A stretch of 6,459 nt of DNA from Chloroflexota bacterium. GTDB taxonomy: Bacteria; Chloroflexota; Dehalococcoidia; UBA3495. The stretch covers positions 1 through 6,459 of the forward strand of contig JACZRM010000101.1 of the NCBI GenBank assembly GCA_022576105.1, read 5' to 3'. Of this stretch, positions 1-4,845 are shown piece after piece. Under the pieces are notes generated by a model. It did no database searches. It was given only the letters and a program-made list of their open reading frames with translations, and was not told where the DNA came from. A program made the position numbers and the translations under genes. How positions within the stretch are numbered: position 1 is the stretch's first letter; every line of letters starts with the position of its first letter.

Positions 1-42
1 TACCACAACTTTCAGAAGAAACATCGTGCGGGGTCTCGCTGA
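1..42 (+). CDS. nuoB: NADH-quinone oxidoreductase subunit B, C-terminal end only (probable)
   Basis: Frame 1 is open from the first base and reads YHNFQKKHRAGSR before a TGA at 40-42. A basic, hydrophilic tail of this kind suits the variable C-terminus of NuoB, the subunit that carries the terminal N2 iron-sulfur cluster and normally lies just before nuoC. Only 13 residues are visible and none belongs to the conserved Cys-containing core, so the identity rests mainly on position. The possible upstream GTG start of nuoC at 26 would overlap this end by 17 bases. Confidence 0.5.
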   Translation, partial: YHNFQKKHRAGSR

Positions 43-76
43 TGCCAGAGTTTTCCAGGATGCCAGAGTTTTCCAG
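41..76 (+). repeat. Perfect 18-bp tandem duplication at the nuoB-nuoC junction
   Basis: The unit GATGCCAGAGTTTTCCAG occurs at 41-58 and again, without any mismatch, at 59-76. It begins inside the last codons of the probable nuoB and ends just before the ATG at 77. Each copy carries an AGAG that could act as a weak Shine-Dalgarno; the second copy's AGAG (65-68) is 8 bases from that ATG. If translation starts at the GTG at 26, the repeat encodes DARVFQ twice. Perfect identity suggests a recent slippage event. Confidence 0.85.
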
Positions 77-520
77 ATGGTAGTTACGGCGCTATCCGGC
101 AACCATTTGGCGCAGCGACTGAATCAAGCCCTGCCCGGTTCGGTTGAAGAGCAAAACGCTGACGCAGTTTGGGTGTCGCCGCAAAGGGTCGCTGAAGTGT
201 CCGCCTTCCTGAAAGCAGACGAAGACCTGAATCTTGAATTTCTCAATTCCATCAGCGCGGTTGATTACATTGAATACTTTGAAGTGGTGTACCACCTGAC
301 CTCGTTGCGCAAGCAGCAAACCGCCATTGTTAAAGCCAAATTGTACGGTCGGGAAAACCTGACGATGCCTTCGGTGTATCAGGTCTGGCGGGGGGCCGAC
401 TTTCAGGAGCGTGAGATTTGGGACTTGATGGGGATTAGCTTTGACGGGCACCCCAACATGAAGCGGATTATGTTGTGGGAAGGATTTGAGGGACATCCGT
501 TGCGCAAGGACTTCCTGTAG
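77..520 (+). CDS. nuoC: NADH-quinone oxidoreductase subunit C (30 kDa subunit), short form
   Basis: NuoC is a peripheral-arm subunit of complex I that packs against NuoD and NuoB and helps hold the quinone-reducing module together; it carries no cofactor itself. From the ATG at 77 the protein has 147 residues. The middle has the family pattern around VDYIEYFEVVYHLTSL (62-77). The 30-kDa signature spans about 111-145, with EREIWDLMGI, GHP, KRIM and GHPLRKD. The protein stops two residues after that signature, so it has no long C-terminal tail. The frame is also open from a GTG at 26 (164 aa), preceded by purine-rich AGAAGAAA. I prefer 77 because the extra 17 residues come mostly from an 18-bp tandem repeat and family-like sequence begins near LSGNHLAQRLNQALP. 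The start is unsettled; the family call is firm. nuoC and nuoD are separate, not fused as in E. coli. Confidence 0.93.
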   Translation: MVVTALSGNHLAQRLNQALPGSVEEQNADAVWVSPQRVAEVSAFLKADEDLNLEFLNSISAVDYIEYFEVVYHLTSLRKQQTAIVKAKLYGRENLTMPSVYQVWRGADFQEREIWDLMGISFDGHPNMKRIMLWEGFEGHPLRKDFL

Positions 521-522
521 GG
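519..522 (+). promoter_or_regulatory. Shine-Dalgarno for nuoD, overlapping the nuoC stop
   Basis: AGGG at 519-522 shares its first two bases with the nuoC TAG (518-520) and lies 8 bases before the ATG at 531. It favours that start over the in-frame TTG at 486 and the ATG at 552, and suggests that nuoC and nuoD are translationally coupled. Confidence 0.6.
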
Positions 523-530
523 CACGCCAT

Positions 531-1640
531 ATGACTATTCGAACTGAGCCAATGACCGTCAATGTCGGGCCGCAGCACCCCAGCACCCACGGGGTTTTTC
601 GCCTGCGCATTACCTTCGACGGCGAAGATATTCTGGAAGTCGAGCCCATCCTGGGCTACCTGCATCGGGGCACGGAAAAGCTGGCCGAAGAGCGCAGCTA
701 CGTACAGGTGGTCACGCTGACCGACCGGCTGGATTACACGTCGTCAATGATTAACAACCAGGCCTACTGCCTGGCGGTGGAGAAGCTGCTGGGAGTGGAG
801 CCGCCACTCAGGGCCAAATTCCTCCGCACCCTGGTCGCCGAGTTGCAGCGCATCGCCAGTCATCTGGTGGCGGTTGGTTTCTTTGTCCAGGAAATGGGAG
901 CCTTGGGCACTCCGCTGATGTACGCCTTTCGCAGTCGAGAGCGAATCCTGGACTTGTTTGAGATGCTCTGCGGCGCAAGAATCACCGTCAGCTATATGCG
1001 GCCGGGCGGGGTCTTGGCCGATGCCCCGGCTGATTTTTGGCCGGCCCTGGACCAGTTCCTGAAGGACTTTGCCATCGAGTTCGACGAACTGGACCAACTC
1101 CTTTTGGAAAATGAAATCCTCCTGATGCGCACCAAGGGCGTCAGCCCTTTGCCGCCGGAAATGGCGATCAACTGTTCGGTGTCCGGTCCGGTGCTGCGGG
1201 CCAGCGGTGTAAACTTGGACTGGCGGAAGATGGACCCCTACGATGCCTATGACCGGGTGGAGTTCGACGTTCCGGTGGGCAGCCACTGGGACAACTACGA
1301 CCGCTTTTGGGTGCGAATGCAGGAGATTCGCCAGAGTATGCGGATCATCAGCCAGTGTATCGAGCAGATAGAACCCGGCCCAGTCAGGCTGGAGGAATTG
1401 CCGCTGGTATTCCGGCCGGCGGCCGGCGCTGAGGCCTACGGTCGGGTTGAAGCTTCCAAAGGAGAATTGGGATTCTACTTGGTTAGCGACGGCGGCATTG
1501 CTCCGTACCGCTGCAAGATTCGATCGCCCTCGCTGATCAACCTCACCGTCACCGAGCATTTGCTGGTGGGCTGGAAGCTGGCCGACATGATTATTTCCCT
1601 GGGCAGCGTGGACATCAACATGGGAGAAGTTGACCGGTGA
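531..1640 (+). CDS. nuoD: NADH-quinone oxidoreductase subunit D (49 kDa subunit)
   Basis: NuoD forms the quinone-binding pocket of complex I together with NuoB and NuoH, at the base of the peripheral arm. From the ATG at 531 the protein has 369 residues. GPQHPSTHGVFRL at 13-25 contains the conserved quinone-site histidines (His16, His20). DRLDY at 65-69 supplies the quinone-contacting tyrosine (Tyr69), 49 residues after His20, the same spacing as between His59 and Tyr108 in the mammalian 49 kDa subunit. Further family blocks are YMRPGG (155-160), PYDAYDRVEFDVPVGS (236-251), GELGFYLVSDGG (311-322) and the terminal GEVDR. The conserved MExLIxHFK-like stretch that precedes the GELGFYLVSDG block in many homologues is missing: residues 283-302 bridge that region directly. 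The frame extends upstream to a TTG at 486, but the Shine-Dalgarno and family start favour 531. The TGA overlaps the nuoH start by four bases. Confidence 0.97.
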   Translation: MTIRTEPMTVNVGPQHPSTHGVFRLRITFDGEDILEVEPILGYLHRGTEKLAEERSYVQVVTLTDRLDYTSSMINNQAYCLAVEKLLGVEPPLRAKFLRTLVAELQRIASHLVAVGFFVQEMGALGTPLMYAFRSRERILDLFEMLCGARITVSYMRPGGVLADAPADFWPALDQFLKDFAIEFDELDQLLLENEILLMRTKGVSPLPPEMAINCSVSGPVLRASGVNLDWRKMDPYDAYDRVEFDVPVGSHWDNYDRFWVRMQEIRQSMRIISQCIEQIEPGPVRLEELPLVFRPAAGAEAYGRVEASKGELGFYLVSDGGIAPYRCKIRSPSLINLTVTEHLLVGWKLADMIISLGSVDINMGEVDR

Positions 1641-2860
1641 ACTGCCAGCTTTCTCCCGACAATATCCTCTACGACAACGCCCTGTACCGAACACTATACG
1701 ACGCAGTCGGGACGTTTTTGCCCTGCTGGTTGGCCTACGCTGCGGCCGGCCTGGTGATAATCATGATCCTGGTAAACTCGGTCTTGCTGGGGGCGGCGGT
1801 TCTCACCTGGATGGAGCGGCGGGTGTTGGGCCGGATGCAGAATCGCATTGGCCCCAACCGCTGGGGGCCCTTCGGCCTGCTCCAACCCATGGCAGATTTT
1901 GCCAAGCTGTTGACCAAAGAGGACTTGATACCCAGCGGGGCCGACCGCATTACCTTCACCCTGGTGCCACTGGTAATGATGGCGCCTTTGCTGCTGATGA
2001 CGGCGGTTATTCCCTTTAGCAAGAACACCGCCCTGGCCGATCTTAACGTTGGGGTGCTGTTCATACTGGCCGTTGGGTCTCTCAGCACAGTGGCCATTTT
2101 CATGGCGGGCTGGGCCTCAAACAACCGCTACGCCCTCTTTGGTGCGGCGCGGGGGGTGGCGGTGCTGATCAGCTATGAAGTGCCGGTGGTGATATCGCTG
2201 CTGGGGGTGGTAATGCTGGCGGGTTCCATGTCCTTGGCCAGCATTGTGGAAGCCCAGTCCATTCCCTTCCTGCTGGTGCAGCCGATGGCCCTGTTCATTT
2301 TCCTGGTCGGTATGTCGGCTGAACTGAACCGCACACCCTTCGACGTTGCCGAGGCCGAATCGGAGATCATCGCCGGATACCATATCGAATACAGCGGAAT
2401 AAAGTTCGCGCTGATCTTCGCCGCCGAAACCGGGGCAATGTTGGTGGTGGCGGCCACCATCACGACCCTGTTTCTCAGCGGATGGGCTGGGCCTTTCGCC
2501 GATTTCATCGGGTGGCTCTGGTTCCTGCTCAAGACCCTGGTGATAATTTTCGTGTCCTTCTGGATTCGGGCCACCTACCCCCGCCTGCGGGTGGACCAGA
2601 TAATGGCGCTATCGTGGAAATTCCTGCTGCCATTGAGCCTGATTAACCTGACGGCCACATCGGTTGAGGTGTTCATCCTTAGAGGCCCAGAGCGGGTATT
2701 GACCACGGGCGACCTTTGGATCATGGCGGCGATTAACATTCCCCTGTTGCTGGTGTGTATACTCCTCTTCAGCAATCTGGTGCGGGACAAGGCCACGGGG
2801 TCTCCGGTCCGGCCCGCGACCACGCTGATACCGGGCGTCTCGACAATAGAGGTTAGGTAG
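1637..2860 (+). CDS. nuoH: NADH-quinone oxidoreductase subunit H (ND1 homologue)
   Basis: NuoH is the membrane subunit that joins the peripheral arm to the proton-pumping arm and forms the quinone entry channel. The 407-residue protein is strongly hydrophobic, consistent with the eight helices of the family. It carries both ND1 signatures: ERRVLGRMQNRIGPNRWGP at 60-78 followed by LLQPMADFAKLLTKED, and AELNRTPFDVAEAESEI at 228-244 followed by GYHIEYSGIKFA. GWASNNRYALFGA (158-170), ISYEVP (178-183) and IRATYPRLRVDQ (310-321) are also typical. Many family members are about 325-380 residues; the excess lies in a polar N-terminal segment of about 28 residues and a polar C-terminal tail of about 25. 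The GTG start overlaps the nuoD TGA as GTGA, and GGAG at 1623-1626 is a plausible Shine-Dalgarno, so coupled translation is likely. A later start cannot be excluded, but no better signal was seen. Confidence 0.97.
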   Translation: MNCQLSPDNILYDNALYRTLYDAVGTFLPCWLAYAAAGLVIIMILVNSVLLGAAVLTWMERRVLGRMQNRIGPNRWGPFGLLQPMADFAKLLTKEDLIPSGADRITFTLVPLVMMAPLLLMTAVIPFSKNTALADLNVGVLFILAVGSLSTVAIFMAGWASNNRYALFGAARGVAVLISYEVPVVISLLGVVMLAGSMSLASIVEAQSIPFLLVQPMALFIFLVGMSAELNRTPFDVAEAESEIIAGYHIEYSGIKFALIFAAETGAMLVVAATITTLFLSGWAGPFADFIGWLWFLLKTLVIIFVSFWIRATYPRLRVDQIMALSWKFLLPLSLINLTATSVEVFILRGPERVLTTGDLWIMAAINIPLLLVCILLFSNLVRDKATGSPVRPATTLIPGVSTIEVR

Positions 2861-2861
2861 C

Positions 2862-3509
2862 ATGTACGGTCTGGCAATGGTCAAAGGGTTGATGGTCACG
2901 TTCAAGAACATGACCAGAAAACCCTTCACGGTCCAGTATCCCGAGGAAAGGGTGAAGCAGCAACCCAGGTTTCGGGGCCAGGAATTCGTCTGGTATGAGG
3001 AGCGCTGCACCGGCTGTGCGGCCTGCGCCAAATACTGCCCCCTGGGAATCATCAAAATAGTGACCAGCCCCAGTGAAACCGCTCCCAAGGAGGGCGATAA
3101 GTACCGTCTGGAAGTTTTCGACATTGACATTCAACGCTGCATGTTCTGCGGTCTGTGCGTGGAGGCCTGTCCCTACGATTGCCTGTTTATGGGCAGCGGA
3201 TTCGAACAGAGCAAATACAGCCGCAAGGACATGGTGATTCAGGTCCAGCAGTTGCGGGAGTCGGACAAGCACCCCAGCACCTTCCTCAGGCCCCAGCTTG
3301 AGTCGGCAGGTTACGACCCGCAGGTAGGACGCCCCTTGGGATGGAAGGAAGTGGGCCGGGAATCCTGGAGCTGGCACCTGCGGGAGAAGGCGGGAATGCG
3401 CGCGGACCTTCCCCCGGAAGTAGACCCGAAAGTAGACCCGAAAGTAGACCCGGAGCTACACCCGGAACCGGACTCGGCAGCCTCTGATACCCAACAGGAG
3501 ACCAACTAG
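2862..3509 (+). CDS. nuoI: NADH-quinone oxidoreductase subunit I (2x[4Fe-4S] ferredoxin-like)
   Basis: NuoI carries the two [4Fe-4S] clusters N6a and N6b that relay electrons through the peripheral arm to NuoB. In this 215-residue protein the two binding motifs are intact: CTGCAACAKYCP with Cys49, 52, 55 and 59, and CMFCGLCVEACP with Cys93, 96, 99 and 103. The sequence around them (FRGQEF, WYEERC, DIDIQRCMFCG) is typical of NuoI rather than of a free ferredoxin. The N-terminal helix that lies on the membrane in this family corresponds to about residues 1-20. After about residue 180 a polar, acidic, proline-rich tail contains a tetrapeptide repeat (xVDP), which is not part of the core fold. 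The ATG follows the nuoH stop by one base, with GAGG (2849-2852) and AGG (2855-2857) upstream. Confidence 0.97.
   Translation: MYGLAMVKGLMVTFKNMTRKPFTVQYPEERVKQQPRFRGQEFVWYEERCTGCAACAKYCPLGIIKIVTSPSETAPKEGDKYRLEVFDIDIQRCMFCGLCVEACPYDCLFMGSGFEQSKYSRKDMVIQVQQLRESDKHPSTFLRPQLESAGYDPQVGRPLGWKEVGRESWSWHLREKAGMRADLPPEVDPKVDPKVDPELHPEPDSAASDTQQETN
3417..3473 (+). repeat. 12-bp tandem repeat encoding an xVDP tetrapeptide array in the NuoI tail
   Basis: Units of 12 bases start at 3417 (GAAGTAGACCCG), 3429 and 3441 (both AAAGTAGACCCG), 3453 (GAGCTACACCCG, diverged) and a partial unit at 3465. The period is a multiple of three, so the frame is kept and the protein reads EVDP, KVDP, KVDP, ELHP, EPD from residue 186. 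The two central units are identical at the DNA level, suggesting recent expansion. This looks like a disordered tail whose copy number may vary. Confidence 0.9.
3496..3500 (+). promoter_or_regulatory. Shine-Dalgarno for nuoJ, inside the end of nuoI
   Basis: AGGAG at 3496-3500 lies 9 bases before the GTG at 3510. It supports this non-ATG start, which directly abuts the nuoI TAG with no spacer. Confidence 0.7.
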
Positions 3510-4097
3510 GTGCTGTTCCAGGACGTGGTTTTCTGGGTGCTGGCGGTGGTGGCTATCGGCGGCTCGGTCGGTGTAGTGGTCATTCACGACCTCTTTCGCG
3601 CGGCATTGCTGCTGGCGTTGGTCTTTATCGCCGTGGCTGGATTCTTTGTGTTGATGAGCGCCGAGTTTCTGGCGGTGGTGCAGGTGCTAATCTATGTCGG
3701 CGCAATCTCCGTTCTGTTTATCTTTGCGGTCATGCTGACGCGGGATGTACGTCGGGGCAACCTGCCCAACCGCCTGCAGATACCGGCGGTGGTCTTGCCG
3801 GCGCTGTTGTTGGCGGCCATGGTGTTTACCGCGGTGGTGACGGACTGGAATCTGATACCCGACAACCAGCAGGCGCGGGTTGACCTGGTGCAGACCCAAT
3901 CGGTCAATGTTGTGACCGACTCGGCCCTGGAGCAGATCGGAATCAGCAGGGCCGAGGACCAAGAGGCAGTACAACAAGCCGGGCTGGCTGATTTGCTGAT
4001 CAGCGACTTCGTTTTGCCCTTCGAGGTGGCCTCGGTCCTACTGCTGGCGGCTTTGATCGGCGCGCTGGCCTTGGCCCGGGGACGCGAGGTAGGGTAG
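3510..4097 (+). CDS. nuoJ: NADH-quinone oxidoreductase subunit J (ND6 homologue)
   Basis: NuoJ is a membrane-arm subunit of complex I next to NuoH and NuoK; its third helix bends during turnover and links quinone chemistry to proton pumping. The 195-residue protein shows five hydrophobic segments, at roughly 5-25, 30-50, 54-77, 91-111 and 167-190. The ND6 hallmark is VQVLIYVGAISVLFIFAVML at 57-76. The last helix contains FVLPFEVASVLLLAALIGAL (167-186), another typical block. Between the fourth and fifth segments lies a polar, acidic loop of about 50 residues (112-163). The GTG start follows the nuoI stop immediately and is backed by an AGGAG. Only one base separates its stop from nuoK. Confidence 0.96.
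   Translation: MLFQDVVFWVLAVVAIGGSVGVVVIHDLFRAALLLALVFIAVAGFFVLMSAEFLAVVQVLIYVGAISVLFIFAVMLTRDVRRGNLPNRLQIPAVVLPALLLAAMVFTAVVTDWNLIPDNQQARVDLVQTQSVNVVTDSALEQIGISRAEDQEAVQQAGLADLLISDFVLPFEVASVLLLAALIGALALARGREVG
4086..4094 (+). promoter_or_regulatory. Shine-Dalgarno region for the TTG start of nuoK
   Basis: GAGG at 4086-4089 and AGGG at 4091-4094 lie 9 and 4 bases before the TTG at 4099, within the last codons of nuoJ. The GAGG spacing is good and supports the TTG over the in-frame ATG at 4114, which would cut the conserved N-terminal MSLE-like start. Confidence 0.55.
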
Positions 4098-4098
4098 C

Positions 4099-4428
4099 TT
4101 GTCCTTAGAATCGATGCTGATCGTCGCCGCCGTCCTGTTTTGCATTGGGCTGTATGGCGCGTTGGCCCGCAGCAACGTCATCGCGGTGCTGATGTCCATT
4201 GAACTGATGTTTAACGGCGTCAACCTGACCTTCGTTGCCTTGTCCCGCTACGTGGCCCCCCAAGCCCTTCAGGACAACATTTCCGCTGTTTTGACCGGAC
4301 AAGTATTCGCGGTGTTCATCATCACCGTGGCGGCGGCGGAGATTGCCCTGGGCCTGGGGATAGTTTTTGCCATGTATCGCAGCACGGAGACGGTGGACCT
4401 GACCGAAGCCACTCAATTAAGAAATTAG
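4099..4428 (+). CDS. nuoK: NADH-quinone oxidoreductase subunit K (ND4L homologue)
   Basis: NuoK is a small three-helix subunit of the complex I membrane arm that takes part in proton translocation. The 109-residue protein carries both conserved membrane glutamates: Glu35 in LMSIELMFNGVNL and Glu81 in VAAAEIALGLGI. These correspond to Glu36 and Glu72 of E. coli NuoK. The opening LFCIGLYGALARSNVI is also typical. The connection between helices 2 and 3 is about ten residues longer than in the E. coli or Thermus proteins. Translation probably begins at TTG 4099, one base after the nuoJ stop; an ATG at 4114 would remove five residues. This is the last gene of the tightly packed block: the next reading frame starts 222 bases downstream. 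Confidence 0.95.
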   Translation: MSLESMLIVAAVLFCIGLYGALARSNVIAVLMSIELMFNGVNLTFVALSRYVAPQALQDNISAVLTGQVFAVFIITVAAAEIALGLGIVFAMYRSTETVDLTEATQLRN

Positions 4429-4650
4429 CTAACGTGCATCGAGTCCGTGATGGTGTATCAGTTTGCTGGGCCAAGAATGTGACTCCGTCACACCGGCGAA
4501 CGCCGGTGTCCAGATACAATCGCGGCTGAGATGCTTTAAAGGATTCCGGCTTGCTCCGGAATGACGAGAACCAAACTAACACACGACCGGGCCCGTGGCA
4601 TGATTGACAAAGCTGCCCGGATGCAGCATTTGTAGGCTGAAAACAGGCGA
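4429..4650. other. Noncoding gap inside the operon between nuoK and the small gene
   Basis: This 222-base stretch is by far the longest noncoding interval in the window. It holds a palindromic repeat element at 4486-4566. The 57 bases before it and the 84 after it show no recognisable gene. A 6-bp stem (CCGGGC 4587-4592 with GCCCGG 4615-4620) has no T-run after it, so no terminator is called. Reading frames on the minus strand crossing it are repeat-derived. Confidence 0.8.
4486..4566. repeat. 81-bp element of two related palindromic arms in inverted orientation (REP/MITE-like)
   Basis: The left arm (4486-4511) and the reverse complement of the right arm (4541-4566) match at 19 of 26 positions; both begin CGTCA, contain GCCGG and end TCC. 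Each arm is itself a hairpin. On the left, ACACCGGCG (4490-4498) pairs with CGCCGGTGT (4501-4509) across a two-base loop. On the right, ATTCCGG (4543-4549) pairs with CCGGAAT (4556-4562) across a six-base loop. Where the arms differ in the stem (CA/TG against TT/AA) both partners change, so pairing is kept. A 29-base spacer separates the arms. The arms resemble the common short palindromes of the form GTCATTCCGGCG...GCCGGAATCC seen scattered in many bacterial genomes. No transposase and no clear target-site duplication are visible, and no T-run follows, so it is not called a terminator. Confidence 0.8.
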
Positions 4651-4845
4651 ATGTGGGTCGAATATAAAAGAGCGCCAAACTTGATGATGGCCGAAATGTG
4701 GAAGGAAGTCCTGGAAGGGGAAGGCTTGCCCACGCGCATCCTCCCGGAAGGGGATATTCGCGATTGGGCTGAGCGCGTTCCCTTCCGCATCTACGTGCCC
4801 AAGGGACGGGAACACGTAGCCGATGAGATCTTGAGGAAGCTCTAG
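4651..4845 (+). CDS. Small DUF2007-like (putative signal-transducing) protein
   Basis: This 64-residue soluble protein resembles the DUF2007 family, small ferredoxin-like-fold proteins of unknown function. What can be seen is YKRAPNLMMAEMWKEVLEGEGLPTRI split over two parts: YKRAPNLMMAEMWKEVL (5-21), then GEGLPTRI (23-30). A closing block follows, FRIYVPKGREHVADEILRKL (45-64). The pattern is an opening strand, a helix that reads as residue selection of a target (A-E-x-x-K/L), a strand, and a final V/I-x-V-P strand plus helix, as in the family. There are no membrane segments, cysteines or catalytic motifs. The ATG has only a weak AGG (4645-4647) three bases upstream; ATGs at 4684 and 4687 are in frame but would remove the first strand. 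Its stop directly abuts the nuoL ATG, and its last codons carry the nuoL Shine-Dalgarno, so its translation is linked to nuoL. A role in complex I assembly or regulation is only a guess from position. Confidence 0.75.
   Translation: MWVEYKRAPNLMMAEMWKEVLEGEGLPTRILPEGDIRDWAERVPFRIYVPKGREHVADEILRKL
4833..4837 (+). promoter_or_regulatory. Shine-Dalgarno for nuoL, inside the small upstream gene
   Basis: GAGGA at 4833-4837 lies 8 bases before the ATG at 4846, within the codons for the last residues of the small protein. It fixes the nuoL start and points to translational coupling between the two genes. Confidence 0.7.

Noticed and set aside
486..530. TTG at 486 as the start of nuoD, adding 15 residues
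   Set aside because: The added residues do not resemble NuoD, the segment lies within conserved nuoC codons, and the ATG at 531 has a Shine-Dalgarno at good spacing.
744..1694. A 316-residue minus-strand frame opposite nuoD
   Set aside because: nuoD is unmistakable on the plus strand. Long antisense frames are expected opposite GC-rich genes, and the peptide is His/Gln-rich with no recognisable domain.
4490..4562. The hairpins after nuoK as a Rho-independent terminator
   Set aside because: Neither stem is followed by a run of T, and more operon genes follow on the same strand.
4582..4620. CGGGCCCG palindrome (4588-4595) and a CCGGGC/GCCCGG stem as a regulatory hairpin
   Set aside because: The stems are only 4-8 bp, overlap each other as alternatives, and have no T-run or known operator match; short GC palindromes like these arise by chance.
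4604..4636. TTGACA at 4604-4609 as a possible -35 box of a promoter for the small gene and nuoL
   Set aside because: The hexamer is perfect, but no acceptable -10 box lies 16-18 bases downstream; the best candidates match only two or three positions and are too far away. A single hexamer is weak evidence. Transcription-start mapping would settle it.
4322..4678. A 118-residue minus-strand frame across the nuoK end and the gap
   Set aside because: It is antisense to nuoK for its C-terminal part, and elsewhere reads through the palindromic repeat, giving peptides such as LDTGVRR that are typical of spurious repeat-derived frames. It has no Shine-Dalgarno or family features.
4536..4790. Minus-strand frame ending in a VIPEQAGI-like peptide
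   Set aside because: VIPxxAGI peptides are the usual false translation of GTCATTCCGG-type repeats, and the rest lies antisense to the small DUF2007-like gene.
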